This document shows positions 35,722-44,502 of a stretch of DNA of 63,862 bases, one piece after another (positions within the stretch are counted from its first letter, which is position 1; each line of letters begins with the position of its first letter). A model generated the notes under the pieces. That model was not told where the DNA came from. It worked only from the letters and a program-made list of their open reading frames with translations, and did not search any database. The position numbers were made by a program, and so were the translations under genes. Source of the DNA: JAYZDF01 sp036337945 (GTDB lineage: Bacteria > Myxococcota > Kuafuiibacteriia > Kuafuiibacteriales > Kuafuiibacteriaceae); assembly GCA_036337945.1 (NCBI GenBank), contig JAYZDF010000115.1, positions 1 to 63,862 of the forward strand. The letters run 5' to 3'.

Positions 35722-36708
35722 GTGAGTTTCTCTGAGTTCGAACCATCCCAGATTCAAAACATTGGGCGCCAGGTCTTGCGTAGCCAATCCGCTGCGCTCG
35801 CGAGCGTAGAGCATTGCCTAGACGATAGTTTTGTAAGCATGGTCGAAATGATCGTCAACTCTCCCGGGCGGCTCGTTGTGACGGGAATGGGCAAAGCGGG
35901 CTTTATTGCTCAAAAGATTTCAGCCACATTCGCGTCGACAGGGACACCGTCTTTGTTTTTACATCCAGCAGACGCTGTACACGGTGACCTAGGACGAATC
36001 GGCCCTGGCGACGTTGTTCTGGCACTTTCGCATTCCGGGGAGACCGAGGAAATGACCCGGCTTTTGGTGCCTCTCGAAAGGGTCAGCGTTCCCGTTCTTG
36101 CGATCACGGCGAGGAAAGAATCATCATTGGGTCGCGGTGCAAAATATTGTCTCGCGATGGGTAAGGTCGAAGAAGCAGGAAATGGTTTGGCGCCGACAAC
36201 TTCGACGACATTAATGCTTGCGCTCGGCGATGCGCTATCGATGGCCGTTCAGGATTGTCGAGGATTCACAGCAGATCAATTTGCGCAATTTCATCCTGGT
36301 GGTGCACTCGGACGTAAACTCATGAAGGTTCATGAAGTGATGCGACAAGGAGAGATGCTTCCCGTTTTATCGGTCGAGGCAAAGTTGCCCGAAGTTCTTG
36401 CAGTTATGACTGAAACGCAGGGCAGGCCGGGGGCTTGCATGATCACTGAGAAAAATGGAGCGTTGGTGGGAATGTTCACTGATGGTGATCTTCGACGTCT
36501 TTTAGAGTCGAATCGTTTCGAAGCATCTCAAACCGCAAGAGACATAATGATTCCCAATCCCAAGACCGTACGTCCTGACCAACAAGTCACAGAGGCTGCA
36601 AAACTTTTGCGCACCTATCACGTTGATCAAGTTCCTGTGGTTGATGCGGAACACCGCCCTGTTGGTTTGTTGGATGTACAAGATTTGCTCAGTTTGAAAT
36701 TTCTGTAA
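35722..36708 (+). CDS. kdsD: arabinose-5-phosphate isomerase, SIS plus CBS domains
   Basis: 328 aa, the usual length of KdsD/KpsF. The SIS domain (about 30-180) has VTGMGKAGFIAQKISATFASTG and SHSGETEEM. Two CBS domains fill the C terminus (about 205-328). It interconverts ribulose 5-phosphate and arabinose 5-phosphate for KDO and lipopolysaccharide, consistent with a Gram-negative envelope. GTG start at 35722 with GAGGG upstream. It is 12 bases after the beta-barrel gene and 4 bases before the next gene, so the three likely form one transcript. Confidence 0.92.
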   Translation: MSFSEFEPSQIQNIGRQVLRSQSAALASVEHCLDDSFVSMVEMIVNSPGRLVVTGMGKAGFIAQKISATFASTGTPSLFLHPADAVHGDLGRIGPGDVVLALSHSGETEEMTRLLVPLERVSVPVLAITARKESSLGRGAKYCLAMGKVEEAGNGLAPTTSTTLMLALGDALSMAVQDCRGFTADQFAQFHPGGALGRKLMKVHEVMRQGEMLPVLSVEAKLPEVLAVMTETQGRPGACMITEKNGALVGMFTDGDLRRLLESNRFEASQTARDIMIPNPKTVRPDQQVTEAAKLLRTYHVDQVPVVDAEHRPVGLLDVQDLLSLKFL

Positions 36709-36712
36709 GTAG

Positions 36713-37414
36713 ATGTCTTCTTCCCCAAAAAAAACAGAAGCAATCGTCGTCATGGGACGGGTTCCGAAACCTGGAAAAGTGAAGACTCGTCTGACCTCAA
36801 AATGGTCAAAAGAAGAAGCTGCGTTGTTATATGAAGCTTTTGTTAAGGATGTGGCTCGTCTTGTAGACCAAGCGGCTCAGCAGAGAACAGTAGTAGGTAA
36901 GTATTTTTGTTGTGTTTGGGAAAGCCAGCACGAAGAGCGCCTCGCTCGGGCTTTGATACCTAGTGATTGGATTGTCTTTCAACAAACTACCGGTGGGCTT
37001 GGAGAGAGAATTGAGCATGCTCGTCGCTTCACTGAGTCCAAGTACGTTCTGGTTCTGGGAAGCGATTCGCCAGCAATGAAACCACAGCGGATCACCAGCG
37101 CGCTAGATGCTCTCGTATCCAGGTCTGCCGATGTTGTGATCGGTCCTGTAGAAGATGGTGGTTACGACCTCATTGGCTTTTCCGGCTCAAAACCCGCGGT
37201 CTTGGATGCGATTTCTTGGTCTACTGACCAAGTCCTTTCGCAAACGCGCCAGAGGGCCTTTGATGCAGGGTATACTATAGAGGAACTCGATTTGAGCTTT
37301 GATATTGATTTCCCTGACGATTTAGAACGTACATTACAAATGCATGAAAACAATGACGATATATGTCCTCATACCGCTCGAACGGCGGCAAAACTAAAAG
37401 CGAACAAATCTTGA
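36713..37414 (+). CDS. DUF2064/TIGR04282-type nucleotidyltransferase-like protein
   Basis: 233 aa. The N-terminal loop VMGRVPKPGKVKTRL, the LGSDSP motif and GPVEDGGYDLIGF match the GT-A-like family called TIGR04282, related to CofC and to molybdenum-cofactor guanylyltransferases. The exact reaction is not established for the family. The C terminus (about 190-233) carries an extra acidic/His segment. It begins 4 bases after kdsD. No signal or membrane span. Confidence 0.75.
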   Translation: MSSSPKKTEAIVVMGRVPKPGKVKTRLTSKWSKEEAALLYEAFVKDVARLVDQAAQQRTVVGKYFCCVWESQHEERLARALIPSDWIVFQQTTGGLGERIEHARRFTESKYVLVLGSDSPAMKPQRITSALDALVSRSADVVIGPVEDGGYDLIGFSGSKPAVLDAISWSTDQVLSQTRQRAFDAGYTIEELDLSFDIDFPDDLERTLQMHENNDDICPHTARTAAKLKANKS

Positions 37415-37460
37415 GCTATTGCTTGACCAGGGGTGAGCCATTCGTTAAGTCGACCGGACT

Positions 37461-37628
37461 ATGGCTAAAACAGGTCGTGAACTAATTAAGCTCGAATCAA
37501 GCGCCGGAACTGGTTATTTTTACGTGACTTCGAAGAACCGACGAACAAAACCCGGAAAGTTGGAACTTATGAAGTACGACCCGAAGGTTCGTAAGCACGT
37601 TAAGTTCGTAGAAAAGAAACTCAAATAA
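37461..37628 (+). CDS. rpmG: 50S ribosomal protein L33, Cys-free type
   Basis: 55 aa, short enough to be missed by a length cut-off. The sequence MAKTGRELIKLES followed by GTGYFYVTSKNRRTKPGKLE and MKYDPKVRKHVKFVEKKLK is diagnostic for L33. It lacks the four cysteines of the zinc-binding form, so it is the C-minus type that needs no zinc. The ribosome-binding site is weak. It lies between the DUF2064 gene and the PHA-system-like gene. No tRNA or secE/nusG genes, which sit near rpmG in many genomes, are present here. Confidence 0.93.
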   Translation: MAKTGRELIKLESSAGTGYFYVTSKNRRTKPGKLELMKYDPKVRKHVKFVEKKLK

Positions 37629-37640
37629 TTTCGACGTACT

Positions 37641-37931
37641 ATGTCGTCTGTCCATGTAGAACAGCCTCACTCGATGTCTGTCGAAGAGGCCAAAACAGCA
37701 CTTGAGTCCTTTGCCGCTGAGATTGCCAAATACGGCATGAAGCTGGAGTGGTCCGGAAATAGCGCCAGGCTAAAAGGGACGGGGGCTTCGGGTGAAGTTT
37801 CTGTGCATGATGACAAGGTAACAGTAACCGTCAAACTTGGGATGATAGCGCGTGCCGCGGGTGTCAAAGCAGATAAGCTTGAAGCATCGATTTCTCGACG
37901 TTTAGCAAATGCACTGTCACAAACTGCCTAA
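37641..37931 (+). CDS. polyhydroxyalkanoic acid system-like protein
   Basis: 96 aa. The arrangement VEQPHSMSVEEAKTALES, LEWSGNSARLKGTGASGEVSVHDDKVTVTVKLG and the C-terminal amphipathic helix DKLEASISRRLANAL fits the small family annotated as polyhydroxyalkanoic acid system proteins, single beta-sheet domains of unclear role. No PHA synthesis gene is nearby, so the name is only a family label. It begins 12 bases after rpmG and might be cotranscribed. Confidence 0.65.
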   Translation: MSSVHVEQPHSMSVEEAKTALESFAAEIAKYGMKLEWSGNSARLKGTGASGEVSVHDDKVTVTVKLGMIARAAGVKADKLEASISRRLANALSQTA

Positions 37932-38050
37932 CTTGGCATTATTAGCATCTCACACAATCGACTGAGTGCTTGGCTCCTTATGCTTGAGCAAGCGAATTGA
38001 CCATGAAACTTGAAACAAATCTCGGAATGGGCCAGTCTCCGACTGTAAAC

Positions 38051-38695
38051 ATGCGGCTCTTCTTATTATCCATAGTTTGCCTGCTTTTTATTCCTGTAAG
38101 CGCGTTCGCGGGTGGCAAACAAGATCTTGCCGACGGTATCGCGTTTTACGAGAATCTAGACACAGACCGAGCTATGAAAAAGCTCACATCAGCAACGAAT
38201 GATAAATCGTTGGACGTAAAGGACCGGGCAAAGGCGTTTATGTTCATTGGTGTTATTCATTTCGAACTCGGTGAGTCAGAAAAATCAAAGAAAGCCTGGG
38301 CGAGTTGTTTCAGTCTCGATATTAAGGCTGCCCCGCCTGAAGGCATATCTCCGGAGATGCTTGAGGCGATTACGGTGGCTCGAATTTCTGCGAAGACTGG
38401 AGCAACCACACCGCCAGTTGCGAGCAGTGCCTCTCCCGAGCAGGGCGGGGTAACCAAACCAGCCGATAAGCCCGATCTCCCTGAAGTCAAGGCCACACCT
38501 CCAAAGGCTGAGGATGAGGCGTCAGGTGGCCCTGTAAATATTTTTGGTCCCGACTTCGACTGGGTACTCTGGGGCAGTGTAGGAGGCGGTGTTGCCTTAG
38601 CCGCGATTGTAACGGTGGTTGCGATTGCATTGGCGACCCCTGCGAATGAATGTAGTGAGGATACCGGCGGATGTATTGTCGTAAACTTCAAGTAA
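38051..38695 (+). CDS. exported protein with C-terminal membrane anchor
   Basis: 214 aa from ATG 38051, chosen because it starts a clear signal peptide (LFLLSIVCLLFIPVSAFA); ATG 38003 or TTG 37997 would extend it upstream. The mature part has a TPR-like helical segment (about 20-105), then a Pro/Glu/Lys linker (about 110-165), and a C-terminal hydrophobic span (VLWGSVGGGVALAAIVTVVAIALA) followed by a short tail with two Cys. Function unknown. Its 3' end overlaps the next gene by 25 bases, so the two are likely coupled. Confidence 0.65.
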   Translation: MRLFLLSIVCLLFIPVSAFAGGKQDLADGIAFYENLDTDRAMKKLTSATNDKSLDVKDRAKAFMFIGVIHFELGESEKSKKAWASCFSLDIKAAPPEGISPEMLEAITVARISAKTGATTPPVASSASPEQGGVTKPADKPDLPEVKATPPKAEDEASGGPVNIFGPDFDWVLWGSVGGGVALAAIVTVVAIALATPANECSEDTGGCIVVNFK

Positions 38696-39102
38696 TACTT
38701 AGCAGCCTTGCGCTGAGCTTCGTACTGACTGCCTGCGGAAACGAGGCTAACGAAGAGCCTGTAGCCATTGAAATAGGCCTCTCCGAGTCCGCGCTTGTCG
38801 CTGGAGTTGGGTACGTGCGTTTGGCAGGATTCAACTCATTTGGTGTTTCGTGCCTCACAGTTCGGTCTTATTTCCAACGACCTGATGCATTCGTATTTGG
38901 CGAAGATATTGCGTTGGATGACGTTGGCCGTCAAATGGGCGGAGCGCAAACTTTCAACGTCATCCCTGAAGGCACTTACATCGTTGCGGCATACGGATTC
39001 GCTGACCAGGATTCAACCGATGACGTGCTTGCCTTCGGCTGTCAGGCGGACGTTTCTGTCGAGCTTGGAAAGCTAACGCAGGTCGACCTAGACCTACGAT
39101 AG
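38671..39102 (+). CDS. small lipoprotein
   Basis: 143 aa. The signal peptide ends in the lipobox VLTAC (Cys22). The mature part has two Cys pairs (SCLTVRSYF, FGCQADVSV) and a beta-rich pattern that suggests a small carbohydrate- or protein-binding domain. It is probably attached to the outer membrane or facing the periplasm. GAGG lies upstream of the ATG, which sits inside the end of the previous gene. I do not recognise the family. Confidence 0.68.
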   Translation: MYCRKLQVILSSLALSFVLTACGNEANEEPVAIEIGLSESALVAGVGYVRLAGFNSFGVSCLTVRSYFQRPDAFVFGEDIALDDVGRQMGGAQTFNVIPEGTYIVAAYGFADQDSTDDVLAFGCQADVSVELGKLTQVDLDLR

Positions 39103-39215
39103 GTCCACTTTCAACAAATAAAAAACGATTCTTCGCTCTGCGTAAGGGCGTGAGGAGTCATGAATCTAACAGGCACCGCAAGACTCGTTTCCAAAAAGAG
39201 TGTACCCGTAGACGG

Positions 39216-41288
39216 CTAGCGGAAAACGACTTTGACAATTTCGTTTTGGCCACCCTTTAGGTTTATGATGCGAGTTTCTTCACGGCCGTCATTCGTTGTC
39301 AGTCTGACTTCATGTTTGCCTTCGTACATAGGAAGCTTCTTCGTCGGAGACATGCCTTTGGAGCGTCCATTGATGCTTACGTTGGCTGAGGGACGAGATA
39401 AGACTTTAATCGTCCCCCGAGCAAATACTAACTTTCGCGTGACGCTTCCGCCGTCGCTGACGGAGACCTGAAGAGCCTTCGAAATCCCAAAAGGCTTTGA
39501 GCTGACAGAGAGTTTATGGTCGCCGACAGGAATGTTCACATTATTTAGTGGTGTCTTTCCAATATTCTTACTGCCGAGTCGGACGGTGAGTCCTTTCGGA
39601 ACGGTGTTTAGGGTGAGCTTCCCGGCGCGTACTTTGGGTGCGGGCGCCGGGGCAGGCTTCGGAGGCGTTGGTTTCTTGGTCGAGGTAGGCCGGGTGCTCT
39701 TACCCGCTTTCGGCCTTTGGGCAGGTTTTTTCTGCTCTACTTTTGCAACAACAGCAGGGGGCGTAGTGTTCTGTTTCGGCGTTTCATCTACCGCCGTCTT
39801 GGTCTTAGGAGCGGCTTTCTCAACAGTCGCGGCGACATCTGGCTTGGCTGTTTCGTTTGCTGCCACCGGTTTAGGCGCGACATCTGGCTTCTTTTCAGCA
39901 GGTTTTGCTGCGTCGTTTTTGACGGTCCTAGGCGCTGGTGTAGTTGCCTGAATAGGTTGCGGTTCGGAGCCTTCTCCGAAAAAGAACCAGCCAACCACAG
40001 CAATCAGGGCGACGGTGGCGATGCCGATCACCACCAGCATTGAATTTTTCTGGCCGACGCCGGCGGCTCTTACGGAGCTGACCATTGAGTCTTCTGAAGG
40101 ACCGTTTAGGTCAGGTGCAGCGACTCCCGGAGAAGTAGCAGGGCCCACAGATGAAACCGGTGGAGCAAAGGCCGCGGCACTAGCACCGCTATCGGCGCGG
40201 GGTGGTGCAACGGAAGCGGGTGCTTCGGGAGCTGCTGTCGGTTGGGAGCCTGCGAATCTCATGGGGCTCGGAGTAGGCTCTGGGTCGAGTTCGGCCGAAG
40301 TGGAGATGCGTGGTATTTTTAGTTTGGTGGAATCGAATCGGTCGGTTCCACTCTCCGTGAGAGTCTTGAGGAATTCAGAGAAAACGTGTCGGTCAAGAGG
40401 GAGCGGTGTTTGTCGAAGAACGTTGGTTAAGTCGATCTGAAACTCACGAGCGTCCTGATATCGCTCGTCTCGATTTTTCGCGAGAGAGCGATAGATAACT
40501 CTCTCAATGCCCCGAGGACAATCTGGAACGAAGTTAGTAATGGGAGGAGGGTCCTGTTCCAGTATGGCCCGCAGCGTCATGATCTCATTTGCGCCTCTGA
40601 ATGGCTTTACACCTGCAATGAGCTCGTACAAGCAAATGCCTACAGCAAATAAATCTGAACGCGCGTCAAGCTTTTCACCTAAGGCTTGCTCGGGAGACAT
40701 GTAAGCAATCTTGCCCTTGAGCATACCTGTTTGCGTTTTGCCTTCGTTAGAGCTCGCCTTTACAATGCCGAAATCGACGACCTTAATTGCTCCTTCGTAG
40801 GACACCAATATATTTTGCGGAGAAATATCTCGGTGAACTAAATTCAGACGGTTGCCTTCTGAATCCTTGAAATCGTGGGCGTAAGCTAGGCCATCTAGAG
40901 TTTGGCCGACGACCCAGGATGCGAGCTCCGGAGGGATTTGTTGCCCTTGTTCGCGGGCAAGATTCTGCAGCTGGCGAAGGTCCATCCCATTGATGAGCTC
41001 CATGGCGATATAGAAGCGCTTTGTTGCTGGGTCTTCGTCGAGCTCAAAGATTTGGACGAGATTTGGATGATCGAACATCGCGGCAACGCGAGCTTCGTTT
41101 TGAAACATCCGCTTAAATTCTTCGTCTTCAACAAATTGAGGCAGGATTTGTTTGAGAGCACAACGCTTTTCGAAGCCTCCCGGCCCCGAAAACTTCGCCA
41201 AAAACAGTTCGGCCATACCCCCCGTAGCAATCTTGCGGACCAATTCATAACGGCCGACTTTTCTTAGTGTTTCTTCGCCATTGCTCAT
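39216..41288 (-). CDS. membrane Ser/Thr kinase with C-terminal PEGA repeats
   Basis: 690 aa from ATG 41288; a GTG at 41294 is an alternative. Kinase domain about 10-290: glycine loop KIATGGMAELFLA, Lys in CALKQIL, catalytic HRDISPQN, DFG and the APE-like motif MSPEQA. A Pro/Ala-rich linker leads to one membrane span (MLVVIGIATVALIAVVGWFFF, near 425-445). The outer part has a long Lys/Pro/Ala-rich stalk and two PEGA repeats (GKLTLNTVPKGLTVRLGSKNIG and GTIKVLSRPSANVSINGRSKG). The kinase faces the cytosol and the PEGA repeats the periplasm. Pkn-type kinases with PEGA repeats are frequent in myxobacteria. Its ligand and targets are unknown. Confidence 0.92.
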   Translation of the reverse strand: MSNGEETLRKVGRYELVRKIATGGMAELFLAKFSGPGGFEKRCALKQILPQFVEDEEFKRMFQNEARVAAMFDHPNLVQIFELDEDPATKRFYIAMELINGMDLRQLQNLAREQGQQIPPELASWVVGQTLDGLAYAHDFKDSEGNRLNLVHRDISPQNILVSYEGAIKVVDFGIVKASSNEGKTQTGMLKGKIAYMSPEQALGEKLDARSDLFAVGICLYELIAGVKPFRGANEIMTLRAILEQDPPPITNFVPDCPRGIERVIYRSLAKNRDERYQDAREFQIDLTNVLRQTPLPLDRHVFSEFLKTLTESGTDRFDSTKLKIPRISTSAELDPEPTPSPMRFAGSQPTAAPEAPASVAPPRADSGASAAAFAPPVSSVGPATSPGVAAPDLNGPSEDSMVSSVRAAGVGQKNSMLVVIGIATVALIAVVGWFFFGEGSEPQPIQATTPAPRTVKNDAAKPAEKKPDVAPKPVAANETAKPDVAATVEKAAPKTKTAVDETPKQNTTPPAVVAKVEQKKPAQRPKAGKSTRPTSTKKPTPPKPAPAPAPKVRAGKLTLNTVPKGLTVRLGSKNIGKTPLNNVNIPVGDHKLSVSSKPFGISKALQVSVSDGGSVTRKLVFARGTIKVLSRPSANVSINGRSKGMSPTKKLPMYEGKHEVRLTTNDGREETRIINLKGGQNEIVKVVFR

Positions 41289-41519
41289 GCGCACTTATTC
41301 CCTGTACCGACGCACGATTCATGTCAACGCGAAGGTTTCCAGGTTTCCCTGAATCTATTATAAGTCTGAAACGGCACCGGTTTCGAGTTCTCTTCGTAAA
41401 ATTCGGGTTTAACCCTTGTATGAGGGCTTTCGTAGCAGAGGTCAAGCTTGCGAGCCAAGGTCACTCCGATTCTGCGGAGGTTGCGACAACCTCGAATTGT
41501 CTGGTATCCGCATAAGACC

Positions 41520-42458
41520 ATGGGGCGAAACGTGCGTGGAAAGACCATTGCCATTACAGGTGCTGGCCGAGGAATCGGACTAGCCACAGCTTTAGAACTC
41601 AGCCGTGCTGGCGCGAGAATCATCATCATAGATATCGATGCGGCCTCAGCGAAGACAGGTGTCACTTCTGTTGAGGAGCGAGGCGGTCAGGCCCTGTCAT
41701 GTGTCATGGACGTGAGTGACAGTGAAGTGGTTGAGCAAACGGTCGCTGACTTGGTCAAAGAGCATGGCCCAGTCGATATCCTGATCAATAACGCGGGAAT
41801 TATGTGTCTTGGTAACTTCTTGGAACTGAGCCCGAAAGAAAACGAACGCCAAATCCAAGTGAATCTTCGAGGTGTCATCAATCTTATGCGTGCGTTTTTG
41901 CCACATATGGAGGAGCGGAACGCGGGACACATTGTCAATATAGCCTCGTTAGCAGGTAAATTCGGTGTGCCATATTCAGCAATTTATTCTGCAACGAAAC
42001 ATGCAGTTGTCGGACTCACGGAAGCTGTGCGAGCAGAATATCTTGATTCGAATATTGGCTTTACCTATGTTTTACCGAGTGTCGTAGATACCGAACTTTT
42101 TGATGGCGTGACGGCACCCAAATGGCCTCCTAAGGTCACACCACAAGACGTGGCTAAAGCAGTTCATTCGGCATTGCAAAAAGGTCAGGTCGACGTTTTC
42201 GTTCCTAAAATTGCTCGTCTATCGCTTGTTCTTGAATTGGTTTTGCCGCGTTTTGCGCAGGATAAATTACGATCTGTCTTGCAAGTGTCCAATATGTTTA
42301 AGGATGTGAATTCAGAGGCTAGAGCTGAATATAGGCTCCGTTCTATGTTTTCTCCCGCCGCAAACGATGCTGGGCAGTCGACTGTATCAAAAATTGGAAA
42401 CAAGGATCAAATGACCGAAGACTCGGTGGAATCTTCTCGCGTTTCAGTCCTCAATTAG
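41520..42458 (+). CDS. short-chain dehydrogenase/reductase
   Basis: 312 aa from ATG 41520; an upstream frame reaches 41448 but adds a segment without homology to SDRs. Motifs: TGAGRGIG cofactor loop, NNAGI, Ser in VNIASLAG, and YSATK (YxxxK). Asp in IIIIDIDAA near the end of strand two suggests NAD(H) preference. The C terminus (about 235-312) extends beyond a classical SDR and includes a hydrophobic stretch (LSLVLELVLPRFAQDKL), as in membrane-associated SDRs acting on lipids or steroids. Its 3' end overlaps modC by 15 bases on the opposite strand. Confidence 0.85.
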   Translation: MGRNVRGKTIAITGAGRGIGLATALELSRAGARIIIIDIDAASAKTGVTSVEERGGQALSCVMDVSDSEVVEQTVADLVKEHGPVDILINNAGIMCLGNFLELSPKENERQIQVNLRGVINLMRAFLPHMEERNAGHIVNIASLAGKFGVPYSAIYSATKHAVVGLTEAVRAEYLDSNIGFTYVLPSVVDTELFDGVTAPKWPPKVTPQDVAKAVHSALQKGQVDVFVPKIARLSLVLELVLPRFAQDKLRSVLQVSNMFKDVNSEARAEYRLRSMFSPAANDAGQSTVSKIGNKDQMTEDSVESSRVSVLN

Positions 42459-43091
42459 TTTGCCACAGTCTATAAAGTGGATTGATGAGCTATCCAGCGC
42501 ATCAAACAACTCCACATAATCATGTGACACGATTATGAGTCCAACTTCGTACTCGTTTTGAATAACCTCAAGTAAACCGCACAGCGAGTGCCTCAGTTCC
42601 TCGTTCAAGCCGGTAAAGGGTTCATCTAAAAGTAGTAGTTCTGGTTTTGTCGCCAAAGCTCGCGCGATTGCAACGCGTCTTTGCTCGCCTCCCGAGATAT
42701 TTCCAGGTTTCGCGTGTTTTATTGAGTCAATTTCTAGAGCGTGCATAAGAAGACGAGCGAATTCACGATCCTGGTTACCGTAGAAAATATTTCGTTCAAC
42801 GGACAGGTGTGGGAATAGAAGGCTTTCCTGGAATACCATTCCTATCCTTCGGGCTTCGGCAGAGACGTGAACCTGACTACTTGTGTCGAGTAGGTGTCTA
42901 TCGTTGAGCGTTATTGTCCCTGCTTGAGGGGTGAGAAGCCCCGCGAACAATTTAAGTAAAGTAGATTTTCCCGAACCAGAAGGGCCGCGCACAACGTGCA
43001 GCTCTCCTTCCCAGCAACCCTCTACGCACATATCGAACGATTCTTTCGCCCGTGGCGCAGGGCGAAACTGAAGTTTGAATTCGAGTTTCAC
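42444..43091 (-). CDS. modC: molybdate ABC transporter ATP-binding protein
   Basis: 215 aa, much shorter than the usual 350 because the C-terminal Mop (TOBE) domain is absent. Walker A GPSGSGKST, signature ISGGEQRR, Walker B LLLLDEP and the H-loop ISHD are all present, so it should hydrolyse ATP. It starts with GTG whose G is the last base of the modB stop. In the operon it powers molybdate (or tungstate) uptake with ModB and ModA. Loss of the Mop domain removes the built-in molybdate sensor, which could explain the separate sensor-like regulator upstream. Confidence 0.88.
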   Translation of the reverse strand: MKLEFKLQFRPAPRAKESFDMCVEGCWEGELHVVRGPSGSGKSTLLKLFAGLLTPQAGTITLNDRHLLDTSSQVHVSAEARRIGMVFQESLLFPHLSVERNIFYGNQDREFARLLMHALEIDSIKHAKPGNISGGEQRRVAIARALATKPELLLLDEPFTGLNEELRHSLCGLLEVIQNEYEVGLIIVSHDYVELFDALDSSSIHFIDCGKLIED

Positions 43092-43777
43092 TAGATGCTT
43101 GTCCTTTTCATAGACAAATAGACCTCACTCATGACGACTGCAGCGATAGAAAGTATCACGGAGCAAACAACTAAAATTATGCTTTCTGTTTCTCCGTTCG
43201 GTCGCTGTAAATTTGAATAAATAGCTAAGGGAATAGTTCTTGTTTCGCCCGGTATATTACCGACGAAAGTAATTGTTGCGCCGAACTCACCGAGACTTCG
43301 AGCAAAAGCAAGTAGACTGCCTCCTATTATTCCCGGCATAGCGAGTGGGAGATGCAAAGTGAGGAATCGTCGACTTCTCGAGACCCCGAGCGTCTGTGCT
43401 ACTTGATCATACTGTGGATTTATGGCCTCAAAGCTTTGTCGTATGGAGCGGACCGCAAGGGGGAAAGAAACGATAGCAGAAGCTAAAGCAGCTCCGTACC
43501 AAGAAAACGATAGTTGTATACCAAAAGCGTCCCAAAGGTACCGACCAAAAAGCCCGGTTCGTCCCATGATAATTAACAGAAAGTAGCCGGTGACTACTGG
43601 TGGCAGGACCAGCGGCATTGTAACGAACGCTTCGACGATAGATTTTCCTACAAATTGAGTTTGCGCGAGTAGCCAGGCTGTAGTGATGGCAACTGGCAAT
43701 ACAAGTATTGTGCTTGCGATACTGACAAATAACGAAAGTTGAATCGCCTCTAAATGACCTGCGTCAAGGTTCATCAT
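43091..43777 (-). CDS. modB: molybdate ABC transporter permease
   Basis: 228 aa with about five membrane spans (LSLFVSIASTILVLPVAITTAW, LVLPPVVTGYFLLIIM, AALASAIVSFPLAVRS, IIGGSLLAFARSLGEFG and ILVVCSVILSIAAVVM). The ABC-coupling EAA-like motif is AAQTLGVSRSRRFLTLHLPL-like: QVAQTLGVSRSRRFLTLHLP. FARSLGEFGATI is typical of ModB. It overlaps modA by ATGA and modC by one base, so translation of the three is coupled. Confidence 0.9.
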   Translation of the reverse strand: MMNLDAGHLEAIQLSLFVSIASTILVLPVAITTAWLLAQTQFVGKSIVEAFVTMPLVLPPVVTGYFLLIIMGRTGLFGRYLWDAFGIQLSFSWYGAALASAIVSFPLAVRSIRQSFEAINPQYDQVAQTLGVSRSRRFLTLHLPLAMPGIIGGSLLAFARSLGEFGATITFVGNIPGETRTIPLAIYSNLQRPNGETESIILVVCSVILSIAAVVMSEVYLSMKRTSI

Positions 43778-44502
43778 GGTATCTCGAAACCATGTGCTCT
43801 AAAGATCGCTTCAGAACGAAGTATTCTTTCGTAGATCTGACGACTAGCCTGCCTAATCTGTGGTGATGTTAGTGCGATAGGATAAATGATTTGTGTGGAA
43901 GTGGTGGTCGGTAACTCATGGATCACTTCGAGGTCACTTTTTTGAGCATCTGATTTATAAACGATCGATAGCTCCACTTCATTGCGTTCCGCGTATCGTA
44001 ATGTTGAGTGAGCATTCTTTCCAAATACGTAGTTAGTTCGCAGTTTGGACCATAATTTCTCATGCGTCAGAGTTTCTTTGGCATATCGGCCGAGGGGAAC
44101 GTGGTCTGGGTCTGCTATCCCGATTCGAAGCGACGATGTTATTTTCGGAGGCCATTGCACTTTCGTAGATGTCGCTACAACCACAAGAGAATTTTTCAAA
44201 AGGGGCTTTACAGATTCTATTCTCAGTTTCTGGTGGTTCCTAAGCGACTCTATCCACGCCAAATCTGCAGAGATGAATATATCAGCGGGAGCGCCATTTT
44301 CGATTTGACGTGCCAACACAGAGGATGATGCTGAATTTACAGTTACTTGGATATCTTTTACGTTTTTAACTATTTCTTCAATTGCTGGCGCGGCACTAAT
44401 GGCAGCGTACACGTATACTTTGTTGTCATCAGAAGACGGGATGCAGGCACTGTTTATGACCAGCAAACTACAACAGAACATGAGGACAACGTTAGGAGAC
44501 AT
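43774..44502 (-). CDS. modA: molybdate-binding lipoprotein
   Basis: 242 aa from ATG 44502, which gives a signal peptide with the lipobox VINSAC (Cys20); the open frame continues upstream to 44724 but there reads within the regulator gene. The mature part has ModA motifs: YAAISAAPAIEEIVK, VNSASSSVLARQIENGAPADIFIS, the phosphate- or oxyanion-binding SADLAWI and the C-terminal YPIALTSPQIRQ. It should hold molybdate or tungstate and hand it to ModB. Its start overlaps the end of the regulator gene by 11 bases. Confidence 0.88.
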   Translation of the reverse strand: MSPNVVLMFCCSLLVINSACIPSSDDNKVYVYAAISAAPAIEEIVKNVKDIQVTVNSASSSVLARQIENGAPADIFISADLAWIESLRNHQKLRIESVKPLLKNSLVVVATSTKVQWPPKITSSLRIGIADPDHVPLGRYAKETLTHEKLWSKLRTNYVFGKNAHSTLRYAERNEVELSIVYKSDAQKSDLEVIHELPTTTSTQIIYPIALTSPQIRQASRQIYERILRSEAIFRAHGFEIP

